Assembly: GCA_023436175.1 (NCBI GenBank)
Contig: JAEZKE010000084.1
Coordinates: forward strand, 1 to 52,450
Source of the DNA: Methanobacteriota archaeon
GTDB lineage: Archaea > Methanobacteriota > Methanobacteria > Methanobacteriales > Methanobacteriaceae
Direction of reading: 5' to 3'
Length of the DNA stretch: 52,450 bases
Part shown: positions 30,593 to 39,918 of the stretch, piece after piece
Layout of the letters: each line of letters opens with the position of its first letter
How positions within the stretch are numbered: position 1 is the stretch's first letter
Notes under the pieces: generated by a model
Database searches by the model: none
Seen by the model: the letters and a program-made list of their open reading frames with translations, nothing else
What the model was told of the DNA's origin: nothing
Position numbers and translations under genes: made by a program

Positions 30593-30649
30593 ATGCTAGG
30601 CGAAAAAGAATGCCTAAACTCTTCATTTTACCTACTTTTTTTGCTATAA
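30593..30649 (+). pseudogene. dut: 5' stub of dut cut off by element insertion
   Basis: ATG after a strong AAGGAGATAATC. The first codons read MLGEKE, the expected N-terminus of the archaeal dUTPase whose body starts at 45091. The frame then turns into unrelated residues (CLNSSFYLLFLL) and stops after 18 codons. The switch falls at the end of a 16-base sequence shared with the other end of the element. So this is the native ribosome binding site and start of dut, separated from the gene by 14.5 kb. Confidence 0.75.
30596..30611 (+). repeat. Left attachment site (attL core)
   Basis: CTAGGCGAAAAAGAAT, identical to 45091-45106. It is in the same reading frame of dut in both places. An integrase gene starts 135 bases to the right. 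Confidence 0.75.
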
Positions 30650-30746
30650 TCTCATCATAATAAATAATATACTATTATTTTTTCCTAAGAAGGATAGTAA
30701 CTATGACGTTCTATTGATTGGTGCATTCGTATGAAGAGGTGATAAT

Positions 30747-31952
30747 ATGAAGAGATCCCATAACATAGAAACTGAAGAGATATTCCAAAACTTTTGTATC
30801 GATCGTGACATACGACTCAGTACTATAAATAATTATAAAAATGCATTACAGAAATATTCTGATTTTACAAATAAGACATTAGAAGAATTAATTCTGGAAG
30901 CAGAGAAAGAAGAGGATTCTGGTATTAGATTAAAAAGACGTAAGATTAACACATATCTAAGAGATTTTAAATTAAGTCTTAAAGAATCACATCTATCTGA
31001 AAACACAATAGAACTAATATCACTGTTGGTAAAAGCTTTTTATAGAGAAAATGAGATTGAACTACCGAAAAATACTAACAAGGCAGTTGGAAAAGCGCAA
31101 AGACGGGAAACAATAGATAATCTTCCTAAAATGGAAGAGATAAGGAGATTTATGGAACATTTAAATAGTGTTTATAAAGCAATGACAGTAATGTGTCTTA
31201 GTTCTGGTATGGGAGCTAGTGAGGTTACCAGTTTAACGTTTGAGCATTTATATAAGGCTACTTCGATTAATCCATATCCTGAAACAATAGTTCAGTTAGT
31301 AAGACACTTAAAAGCTAAAGGAGATTTGATTCCAACATGGGATATTAAAAGAATTAAGAGGAATTTTGAATATACAACCTTTAGCTCTCCTGAAAGTGTT
31401 AATAGGATTATAATTTATCTTGAAGAATTAAATAATAAATATCCTGATTATAAACCTGAGCCTAATGATAAACTTTTTAGGGGGTTAAAATCTAATAAAC
31501 CTTTAATAGCTAATGATTTTTTATCTATGTATGTATGTAAGAATAAAGAGTTCTCTTTCAGGAAAACCGAAGATAATCGTAATGTAATGAGAGTTCATTC
31601 ACTAAGGAAATACTTTGCTTCAACTTTAGAATCTAATAAAGTACCTCATTTAACTACTAGGCGACTATTAGGGCATTCTGTTGATTCTGTTACATCTGCA
31701 TACTTTAAAGTTGATGTTGAGAGTTTAAAAGAGGATTATTTAGAAGTTGTAAAACATTTAATGACAACTGAACAAGAGGTAATTATAATAAATAACCTTG
31801 AAGACATTAAACAAGAAGTAAATAGCTTAAAAGGTCTTGTAATAGAAAGTGGTATGTTACCTCCGGAATATAGAGATTATATACTTAAAGAAGAATTAAT
31901 AAAACAATCTGAGTTTGATAATCAATTTAAAAATCAAAAACAAGAAATATGA
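30747..31952 (+). CDS. int: Tyrosine recombinase/integrase
   Basis: 401 residues. The N-terminal SAM-like core-binding domain (about 8-115; LSTINNYKNALQKYSDFTN) is followed by the catalytic domain. The C-terminal catalytic residues are clear: HSLRKYFAS (HxxR), RRLLGHSVDSVTSAYF (second His and the nucleophile Tyr). A Lys is available in HLKAKGDLI. At the first Arg box, SSGMGASEVTSLTF has Gly where most family members have Arg (GLR/GMR); some archaeal integrases, as far as I recall, show a similar GMG box. ATG follows AGAGGTGATAAT. Its place next to the left repeat marks it as the element's integrase. Confidence 0.88.
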   Translation: MKRSHNIETEEIFQNFCIDRDIRLSTINNYKNALQKYSDFTNKTLEELILEAEKEEDSGIRLKRRKINTYLRDFKLSLKESHLSENTIELISLLVKAFYRENEIELPKNTNKAVGKAQRRETIDNLPKMEEIRRFMEHLNSVYKAMTVMCLSSGMGASEVTSLTFEHLYKATSINPYPETIVQLVRHLKAKGDLIPTWDIKRIKRNFEYTTFSSPESVNRIIIYLEELNNKYPDYKPEPNDKLFRGLKSNKPLIANDFLSMYVCKNKEFSFRKTEDNRNVMRVHSLRKYFASTLESNKVPHLTTRRLLGHSVDSVTSAYFKVDVESLKEDYLEVVKHLMTTEQEVIIINNLEDIKQEVNSLKGLVIESGMLPPEYRDYILKEELIKQSEFDNQFKNQKQEI

Positions 31953-31978
31953 TAATGCTCTATTTATTGGATGATATT

Positions 31979-32269
31979 ATGGCAGAATACATTAAGAAAT
32001 GTAGGACATGCACTACTAAGTTTGTGGCTAAGAGGAAAGATGCTAAATATTGCTCTGACTATTGTAGGAAAAGAGCACATTACCTTAAAAGTGTAGGGAT
32101 ATATTTGGGAGATTTATATGATGAGCAGAAGATTAAATTGATGCAATTAAAGAAAGGTTCATGGTTATATGGTGTAGATTTAACTATGAAAGATAAACCA
32201 GATGAAGAATCTTCAACAAAAAAGCCTATAATTCCATTAGAAGATGCTAAAAAACGAGGATTACTGTAA
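31979..32269 (+). CDS. Small zinc-finger protein linked to the integrase
   Basis: 96 residues. N-terminal zinc finger: CRTCTTKFVAKRKDAKYCSD then YCRKRAHY, i.e. CxxC-x14-CxxxC. The rest is basic then acidic (YDEQKIKLMQLKKGSWLYGV; PDEESSTKKPIIP). The frame also opens at an ATG at 31949 that overlaps the integrase stop; I prefer ATG at 31979 because GGATGAT precedes it and the protein then begins MAEYIKKC. Likely DNA-binding and possibly an excision or integration helper; that is inferred from position. Confidence 0.6.
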   Translation: MAEYIKKCRTCTTKFVAKRKDAKYCSDYCRKRAHYLKSVGIYLGDLYDEQKIKLMQLKKGSWLYGVDLTMKDKPDEESSTKKPIIPLEDAKKRGLL

Positions 32270-33605
32270 TATTCCAAAGATTATTTATCAGTTAAAGGAA
32301 GCTATTTTCAGATACTATTTTTTTATTCTATTTTCTAATTTTTGTTACTTTGTTCAATTGTTACCAATCACTAACATAGGATCTACTATGTGGTACTGTT
32401 AACACTAAAAATTTTTGTTGACACTTCTGAAAAAATTTTAGTAATAAACTTTTTTGGCTAAAATTACTTCTTTTCTTAAACAAAGCTCTAAATGATTTGA
32501 CGAGTATGGTTTAAATGTTGTAGTGATTACTAATATTTGAAATAAAGACTTTTTAGCAAGTATTTCAATATAATCTATATTAAACCTTAAAAGTATAAAA
32601 TAAGCTAAAATATGATGAATATGGATAAATAAATGAATATATGGAACTTAAAGACAACTAATTTTTACTAAAATTTCAACAATTACAGAAAAAATAATAA
32701 AACCTAATCAAAATGAACAATGTTTAACAAAAAGTGCATTTTAACTGAATAAAATGAACAAAATTATAAAAAAGTGTAGACTGTCACCTTTTAATAGGAC
32801 AAATAAACGAAGGAAATTGTTAATTAAAGAATAAACATAGTAAAAATGATTATTGAGTTAAAATCAAATCGTACACTACTCGACATTGAGTTAAAAAAAT
32901 TGATAATAGTATAAACACTTAAAACAGTCAAAAGAAGTGTATGGGATTGGGATTTATTAGGTCGTGGTAGGTCTTAATGCATACAAAGGAAATGAATTAT
33001 TGTATGTTTTATTAATTATGTATTTATTTACAATTATCGGGCTTGGAAGTGCATGATTTAATAAAAAAGATTAATTATTATGTATCGTTCTTTTAATTTA
33101 CTGGCTCATTATATTAATTATGATATGAAAAATTGGTTTTTTTGTTTCATTTATTATTAAAAGATATCATTATTCAAGAATAATTATATTTTTTGGTTTT
33201 TTTGAGAAAATGGTTAATCTTATACGTAAACTAAATAATTACAGCAATAAGCATTTCAATAAGAATATATCCTGTTAATGTATCTCTGAACCCAGTTGAA
33301 TATACCTGAATAAAAGACAATGTTAACATTACAATTAGGATTAATTACGTCAAAAACTAAATATAAAAAAGTAATATTGATGAAAAATTAAAAACTAGTT
33401 TCTGGCAAGCACCATCTTAGATTTTTTATCAATTCACGTTTAATTTTAGATCTATACTAAATTAAATGAGCTTATTTTCTTTTATAATCCCGTATTATCC
33501 TTTAGAATAATTAAATAAATAAATTAGGGCCTAATTTAAGTAATTAATGGTTTAATCGAATTAAACGTGATTTAGGAGATAATATCTCCTATTTCCCTTG
33601 TATAA
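32270..33605. other. 1.3-kb gene-poor region inside the element
   Basis: About 1340 bases of extreme AT content with no frame supported by a ribosome binding site. ACATAG (32374-32379) pairs with CTATGT (32386-32391), flanked by TACCA and TGGTA, forming a hairpin. A short GTG frame near 32960 (KGNELLYVLLIMYLFTIIGL) could be a membrane peptide, but the evidence is thin. The region could hold degraded genes, small RNAs or an origin. Confidence 0.4.
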
Positions 33606-36600
33606 TTACCTAAAAATTTCATCTAGGTGCCAGAAAAGGTTGATTGCTTCTGACCATCCTGCATCAGCGAAAATATCTAAAATAGAAATTAAATCTCTTA
33701 AAGATTCTTCATTTCTAATCTTTTTCCTGTGATCTGCTAATAAAACTTCAACTAAATTTGTCACTTCTCCAAGAGCAAGATGATCTAGACTAAATCCAGT
33801 AGATTTAGCTGCTTTTACAACTCCAGAGGCCATATGCAATGAACCCTCAGGATCATATTTAAGCACTCCATTTAAAAATTCTAAGAAATAATAAGCAGTT
33901 CCAGAAACCATGAAACCATTTTGAGATTGTATTAAAACTATTCTCTCAAGTAAAGGTTTAATATCTAAATAAAAATCTCTTCTTTGGCTATCTGAAAGTT
34001 TTTTACCTCCGTCTCTAACATCTGCAGCAAAATATATTCTTGTTACTATTTCATCTATAATCTGATACATCTCTCCAATTTTAGAATTGACTTCTCTCAT
34101 ATCATCTAGCTGCAATTTTTGAAGCTCATCAATTAGTGTACCCACAATATTTACAACGTTTATTAACCACTTTATTGCTTTTTCGGATTCATTATTGTTT
34201 TGAGAACTGTAATGTTCTGGATTTAAGTATTGCAATGCGTAAAACGTGGCGTGATTTAATATTTTTGATTTTTTAATGGGATCATATAATATCCCATTAG
34301 AGATGCCTTCAGCCCATTCATTATTTTTCATAAATAAGAGCTTCATTATAATAAATGCAAATGAATTTAAAACAGTAGAATCCTCTTCTAATGAGATTTT
34401 ATTTGTAAATATTTTTAATACATCAACTGTTTTGGTTTCGTTTTCATTTAATACTTGATTTAGGTTGTTAAGAAGCGCGTTTTGAACAACTATATTTTTC
34501 TCAGATTTGGCAATTTGTTCTGCTAATTTCCAAAAGATATCGGGTTCATTTATTGAAAGTCGAGATAATTGTCTCACAGCTAAATATCTAACTGAAGGCA
34601 CTTCATCTGAAATAAGATTTTGTAATGTATTGAGGATTTCTTCATCTGCATTGTATATTGCAAGCCAAGATAAACCAATAGCAGCTTCATTTCTTGGAGC
34701 AGGTGACCATGCTGGAGAATGATATCTCAAATCAAATTCGGGATTTGGTTTTGGATAAGAATGCTTTGCACAAACTAGAAGTACTTCTCTACAGAATTTG
34801 AATTCATCGCTTTCAGGATCATTATCTGATCTACTTACTATCTCACAATAACTAGCAAGTTTAGTCCATGCAGAATTCGATACCTGTTCATCAGCATCAT
34901 TATCTTCATTTAAGACATTATAAAGTTCTTTAGCTAAGGGTAAGAGAGATATTATTTGTTTTTTATTAGGAATTTCATTTTGAAATTCTGATGTAAATTT
35001 ATCCATTTTCGAGAAAAACATGTATAATTTTTGATTTTCAGATTTTTCAATATCTATACCTGAGTCTTTGTACATCTTTTCTTCTGTATATATTTCAGAG
35101 GTTATTTCTCCAAATTTCACAGGAGGCCTATTATCTGGTATTTTTCCAGTTTCTTTAATTTTTTCCATAATTTTAATTGATTTATCATCTTTTAGTAGAT
35201 TAAATGGAATACGGGATAAATAACGATCCCTACGATCTTTTAAATAATCCATTTCAAGTCTACTTTCAATATGGGGAATATTTAAAATGCTTTCTTCAAT
35301 TTTAAATAAATTTTCATTTTCAAATTCCTCTGATGCAGATTCAATAAATTTAGTTAATGCATGAACTGTTTCAAGCCCTAATTGAATAGGGATAGCTAGA
35401 CATAATTCATATAATTGATTGGCAAAAGTCGGCTTTTCAGAACCAATTTCTAGAAGGCGTTTCCAGAAAAAAGCTACACGTGCATTTTCAGCAAAAACAT
35501 CAAGTAAAGAACTAAAAATTGGATCATCTACTTCTAATTCAGAAATAAACTTAAATATTTCATTTCCAATTTTAAGAGGTTCATATCTTGTAAAATTATC
35601 ATCCCAAATATAACTACCATCAGGAATATATTCTACATCCTTGCCTCTAAATTTGAATTTCTCAATTATTTCATTTAATTCATTTTTATCTTTTAAATAT
35701 ACAATAACTTCTCTTTCAATGATATAGTTATTCAATGATTTGATTCCAGCTTGAATAGCAATTAGGGGACTGTCTTTAATAAAATTAGGAAAATGATTTA
35801 TTAAATGGAAATGGCACATTTCATAATCTTGGCGTCGAGTACTGGACATAGGTAATACTGGCGTACCCATCGGTGTTTTAGATTCACTTTTTTCTTGATA
35901 TCTAAAAACAGATTTGTAGACTTCAGCAGCGAATTCTGGATCTATTGGCCAAACATTATTTAATTCTGCTGTTAATATATAAACTAAGTTTATTGGAAAA
36001 TTTTCTTCATTTAAAACTTCTAAAACTTGTCTTAATAGTTCACGAGATCTTTTAGCATCAGTTCTGTATGTTTTAACTACTAATGGAATAGTCAACCGGC
36101 CAATGAAATTTATTCTTCCTGAATTATCATTCATCCGGCTATTCCAAACCCATTCTAATAATAATCGACTAATACTACCGCAATATTTTACTATATTGTT
36201 ATCATTTATATTTTGGGCCCTATTTAATATAATCTCAGTTATTTTAGCTAAATCGAATGCAAATTCGTCACTTATCCTTTTTGCAGACTTTTTTAAGAAT
36301 TTAACCCATAAATCATCATTTTTTATTTCTAAAGCTATTAATGCTTGTATTATGCGAGATATTGCACTGTTCGACTGCAATAAATCTTTAGATGAACTAA
36401 ATAATGGATTAATTTCTTCTATATTCTTTGTTTCTTCCACAATAGTTTTAATTGGCAATAAACGTGAAAATAGATGTAAATTGGGATCATCACTAGTAAA
36501 TAGATTCCAAAAATTTTCCCAGAAAATAGTTGGCTCAAAATACCATAGTCTAGTAAAATAGTAATTTAAGCTAGGCCTTAAGAATAATGGTCTTGATAAA

Positions 36601-37595
36601 TCTGTGTTAATAAAATCAATCATATGTTCATAATTATCATCAATTAGCAACATACTTACAGCATAATCAAAGAGTATATTATGCGAAAATGATACCTTTT
36701 GTCCAGTAGAAGTGACATTTATTAATATTTCTGAGCTCAAAAGGGAATTCCAAGCTTTTTCATCATCACCATAATAAATTTTATCTTTACGAATAGATAA
36801 TGAACTTGTTTCAACCATTTTTCGTGTTATTCTAGAAAGTAGAATTTCTTTAGTGTTACCTAAATTACCATCAGTAACTCTATATTTCCAGAATAAACCT
36901 AATAACTGAATTTCTGAAGTTATGGAGCTTAATTGGGATAAATCAGATCTATATTCAACCAGTTTTTCCAACAGCCAAATATTGAATGGAGTTTTTAATA
37001 TTTTCTTAAAGTCAGATGATCCTCTTTTATAAATATCTAAAATATAGGGCATATCTTTCAAAGATTCTTCTATTTCTCTTTCCTTGAGTTCAGGAACGAA
37101 AAAATGCCTACAATTAATATCGATCATTTGATAATGATGTTGTACATGAAAATTATTTTTAGGAAAAAGATCCATTAGATCTCCAGATTTTTGTGCATCA
37201 TATATCCGCACACTAACTAGAATATTCCAAGAATCATCTAGTTTCTTTATCAATTTTCTAATTAAATTCAAATAGAAATCGCGAACACCTTCAGATCGAG
37301 CCGCGTCAAACCCATCAATTATTATTAATCCTCTTTTATTATCTGATTTTTGTTTTTTTAAGTATTCAATAAAATTAGTTTTAATATTTAACTCTTCGCG
37401 AAGTTCAGATTCTCTCTCAAAACTTAGTTTATCTACAGGTAAATAAAGACATTTTACTTTGTTATTCATTAGGTTAGAACATAAACTTTTTAATAAAAAT
37501 GTCTTACCAACACCTGGAGCACCTATAACTATACCATTCCCATTTAAAGCGAATTCCTTTAAAGTATTATTTAATTCATCTCTTTTTATTTGCAT
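33606..37595 (-). CDS. Large STAND/AAA-like NTPase with helical repeat C-terminus
   Basis: 1329 residues. P-loop GAPGVGKTFLLKSL (about 24-37) and Walker B RGLIIIDGFDAARSEG (about 88-103), with an arginine region LVSVRIYDAQ beyond. After the ATPase module the protein is a long helical array with HEAT-like units (DEVPSVRYLAVRQLSRLSIN, LQNLISD). N-terminal NTPase plus large repeat sensor is the layout of STAND ATPases such as NACHT or AVAST proteins, though I see no clear effector in this chain. It starts two bases after the SIR2-like gene stop, with GGAGTATT overlapping that gene's end, so they are a coupled pair: SIR2 as effector, NTPase as sensor (inferred). Confidence 0.7.
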   Translation of the reverse strand: MQIKRDELNNTLKEFALNGNGIVIGAPGVGKTFLLKSLCSNLMNNKVKCLYLPVDKLSFERESELREELNIKTNFIEYLKKQKSDNKRGLIIIDGFDAARSEGVRDFYLNLIRKLIKKLDDSWNILVSVRIYDAQKSGDLMDLFPKNNFHVQHHYQMIDINCRHFFVPELKEREIEESLKDMPYILDIYKRGSSDFKKILKTPFNIWLLEKLVEYRSDLSQLSSITSEIQLLGLFWKYRVTDGNLGNTKEILLSRITRKMVETSSLSIRKDKIYYGDDEKAWNSLLSSEILINVTSTGQKVSFSHNILFDYAVSMLLIDDNYEHMIDFINTDLSRPLFLRPSLNYYFTRLWYFEPTIFWENFWNLFTSDDPNLHLFSRLLPIKTIVEETKNIEEINPLFSSSKDLLQSNSAISRIIQALIALEIKNDDLWVKFLKKSAKRISDEFAFDLAKITEIILNRAQNINDNNIVKYCGSISRLLLEWVWNSRMNDNSGRINFIGRLTIPLVVKTYRTDAKRSRELLRQVLEVLNEENFPINLVYILTAELNNVWPIDPEFAAEVYKSVFRYQEKSESKTPMGTPVLPMSSTRRQDYEMCHFHLINHFPNFIKDSPLIAIQAGIKSLNNYIIEREVIVYLKDKNELNEIIEKFKFRGKDVEYIPDGSYIWDDNFTRYEPLKIGNEIFKFISELEVDDPIFSSLLDVFAENARVAFFWKRLLEIGSEKPTFANQLYELCLAIPIQLGLETVHALTKFIESASEEFENENLFKIEESILNIPHIESRLEMDYLKDRRDRYLSRIPFNLLKDDKSIKIMEKIKETGKIPDNRPPVKFGEITSEIYTEEKMYKDSGIDIEKSENQKLYMFFSKMDKFTSEFQNEIPNKKQIISLLPLAKELYNVLNEDNDADEQVSNSAWTKLASYCEIVSRSDNDPESDEFKFCREVLLVCAKHSYPKPNPEFDLRYHSPAWSPAPRNEAAIGLSWLAIYNADEEILNTLQNLISDEVPSVRYLAVRQLSRLSINEPDIFWKLAEQIAKSEKNIVVQNALLNNLNQVLNENETKTVDVLKIFTNKISLEEDSTVLNSFAFIIMKLLFMKNNEWAEGISNGILYDPIKKSKILNHATFYALQYLNPEHYSSQNNNESEKAIKWLINVVNIVGTLIDELQKLQLDDMREVNSKIGEMYQIIDEIVTRIYFAADVRDGGKKLSDSQRRDFYLDIKPLLERIVLIQSQNGFMVSGTAYYFLEFLNGVLKYDPEGSLHMASGVVKAAKSTGFSLDHLALGEVTNLVEVLLADHRKKIRNEESLRDLISILDIFADAGWSEAINLFWHLDEIFR

Positions 37596-37597
37596 TT

Positions 37598-38632
37598 TTA
37601 ATACTCCAGCAAGTTATTAGATACAGAATCTAAACTTGGATCTTCTCCAGTTTCTTCTTCTATTACAGTTCCTTCTTCTGATTCTCCAGTTTCTTCAAGT
37701 TTACTTACCAATTCATGAATTAAATTTTCTAAAAGACTATGATCCGAACTATTTTCTGGAACATAGTAAAAAATAGGCTTAACTCCTCTTGGTTCGAGTA
37801 ATATTGAAGCTCTTTCTTTGTCTTCATCAGTACTAAAAGGCATTATTGCATGATGCATTGAAGTGGGATAATCAAAATCAAAGTTTGCAATCTCCAATAT
37901 TTTTAAAAAGAACGGATCAGCCATACTAAATCCAACAAAAACAAAATTATAACTTGTTAATAATGACCAAATGACTTTTGTATGTATTTCTCCCAAAGGT
38001 ACCTTTACAGCCAGTCTTTCTTCACCTTCAGCACTTTCTATGGACTCTTTTATTACCTTACCATATCTGGATACATAATCATCGTGTGTGAGAATAATCT
38101 TATCGGGATTTAAATAGTGGCCATGTAGATGTAATACGGAATTGGGCTTTTTAAGAGGTGAAATTGAACGTAAATACTTAATAATCGGATAATAACGATC
38201 TGAACACAAATCTTTAGGTCTACAAGGAGTGTATCCATATTCCTGTGAAAGCATACCTCCAATTGCATGTTCTAGAACTTCATCATAATTTGTAGTTACT
38301 ACCGCACAAAAATCTAGTTGAAGTAGATTTTCATGTATTTCACAATGGGTTTCACTTGGTTGAAATGTATCTTCAATATAGTTATAATATTCCTTTAAAC
38401 GACCTTCTGATTCTGCATGATTTTTTATTTCATCAGCAACTATATCAAGTTCATCTTCATCAAAGTTTATGTCCAAATCCTCATGAAATTCATTTCTTAG
38501 ATTCTTAATGAGTCCTTTCCATGAAGGATATCCAGCACATTGGCTACTACCAGCACCTGCCATAAGTACAGATTTTTTTTCTTTCAATAAAAAGATTAGT
38601 TCTTCTATCCTTTCTGATTGATCTTCCCACAT
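37598..38632 (-). CDS. SIR2-like NAD-processing protein (defence effector candidate)
   Basis: 344 residues from ATG at 38632 (MWEDQSERIEELIF); a TTG at 38692 would add 20 residues with no site. SIR2_2-type Rossmann motifs: LMAGAGSSQCAGYPSWKGLI (NAD-binding loop), CAVVTTNYDEVLEHAIG (catalytic Asn/Asp region), VLHLHGHYLNPDKIILTHDD (conserved His), and NFVFVGFSMADPFFLKIL. The last 60 residues are acidic and probably flexible. SIR2 domains in Thoeris, DSR, Avs5 and short Argonaute systems deplete NAD on infection. Here it is translationally coupled to a large NTPase, so it is probably the effector of a two-gene system. Confidence 0.82.
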   Translation of the reverse strand: MWEDQSERIEELIFLLKEKKSVLMAGAGSSQCAGYPSWKGLIKNLRNEFHEDLDINFDEDELDIVADEIKNHAESEGRLKEYYNYIEDTFQPSETHCEIHENLLQLDFCAVVTTNYDEVLEHAIGGMLSQEYGYTPCRPKDLCSDRYYPIIKYLRSISPLKKPNSVLHLHGHYLNPDKIILTHDDYVSRYGKVIKESIESAEGEERLAVKVPLGEIHTKVIWSLLTSYNFVFVGFSMADPFFLKILEIANFDFDYPTSMHHAIMPFSTDEDKERASILLEPRGVKPIFYYVPENSSDHSLLENLIHELVSKLEETGESEEGTVIEEETGEDPSLDSVSNNLLEY

Positions 38633-38900
38633 AACTATCAATTTTACACTTTTTAGTTTTAAAACATCAAGAGTTAAATAATAATTATTCAATGTATAGT
38701 AGTTCCTAATTGCTCAATATTTTAACAATATAATGCAGTTCTACGTTTTATTTTCTTGAATTATATAAATTGATAGATTTAATAAAATATATAAATATTT
38801 TTAACAATCATTGTTAAATTTAATTAATTAGTAATACGCGTGGAATTTATATTTCCTTTATAAGTCATTATTACCACTTTAAAAATTAATAAAAGATGAT

Positions 38901-39695
38901 TTAAGATTTAAAATCAACTAAAAATCCATTTAAATCAAATTCAGAGTAATTCAGAAGATTATCCTTACTTATCTTCATAAACAAATCAGGTCTATTAACA
39001 TCTCCAACATTAATTAATTCAAAATCATAACTACGTCTATCATATAATTCCCATGTTTGATATATATTTAATATTGAATCAACAATACTTTCTCCAAGAT
39101 TTAATGGTTTTTCATCATTTAATTCCCTAATAATGTTTAAATATTCAATTATTTGTAACTTTAATGGTTCTACTGGTAAAAGATATGCATTAATCAGTGA
39201 ATTCCTAGATATGTCTTCTCTTGGTTTATTAAATGTATTTCTAATAAGAAATAGATAATCTGGATTATGATATGATAAAATACCCTTAATTCTAATATCC
39301 TCTCCCACTTCTAGCTTTTCTAATAGGGCCTTTCTACTATAATATTCTTTAGGGAAGAATTCCATTAGTTTAATAAAAACATAATCATCATTTACCCCAT
39401 CAAGATTTCTAAAATTATTAGATCTGCTATCAAATGAAATATAGTCTCTATTACATGGATTCACAGGTTTAATATTGAGATAATCATTAACTGGAATTTC
39501 ATTAGTATATATTATATTATCTACTCCATATTCAATACTTTTCAGTAAATTATCGCTAACTAAAGATTCTGGACTCAAAGAAATAGGTTTATAACCATAA
39601 TTCCTTAAAATTGCTCCAGATATCCTGCGAAAACTTTCCTCTTTTCTAGAGGATAAAAACCGAATCTTTGACATATTTACATATTCTTTAATCAT
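38901..39695 (-). CDS. Hypothetical protein of the defence element
   Basis: 264 residues; not recognised. ATG at 39695 follows GGAGAGTATGAAT. It begins MIKEYVNMSKIRFLSSRKEE and has an N-terminal alpha/beta-looking half (NIIYTNEIPVNDYLNIKPVN; RDYISFDSRSNN) and a C-terminal half with helices (LKLQIIEYLNIIREL; ESIVDSILNIYQTWELYDRR). It ends DLNGFLVDFKS. The gene is divergent from the DUF4365-like gene across a 223-base spacer and lies upstream of the SIR2 gene on the same strand with a gap of 268 bases. It could belong to either module. Confidence 0.55.
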   Translation of the reverse strand: MIKEYVNMSKIRFLSSRKEESFRRISGAILRNYGYKPISLSPESLVSDNLLKSIEYGVDNIIYTNEIPVNDYLNIKPVNPCNRDYISFDSRSNNFRNLDGVNDDYVFIKLMEFFPKEYYSRKALLEKLEVGEDIRIKGILSYHNPDYLFLIRNTFNKPREDISRNSLINAYLLPVEPLKLQIIEYLNIIRELNDEKPLNLGESIVDSILNIYQTWELYDRRSYDFELINVGDVNRPDLFMKISKDNLLNYSEFDLNGFLVDFKS

Positions 39696-39918
39696 ATTCA
39701 TACTCTCCTAATAGTTCTTAGGCAAATCAAGTTCAAGATGCCTCAATAACATGCATTAATCAATAGATCGTCATAGTTATATCGAGATCTGAGAAAAATA
39801 AAAATAAATAAATCTATTTCTCATATTATGGAATATTACAAAGTTTTAAAAGCAAAATTAAATATATCCTATATAATAACTTGATAACATTTAGATAATT
39901 TCATTCTTAGTGGTTAAA

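Noticed and set aside
30596..30750. A tRNA gene as integration target
   Set aside because: No tRNA-like cloverleaf or T-loop is visible at either end of the element; the shared sequence lies in dut codons.
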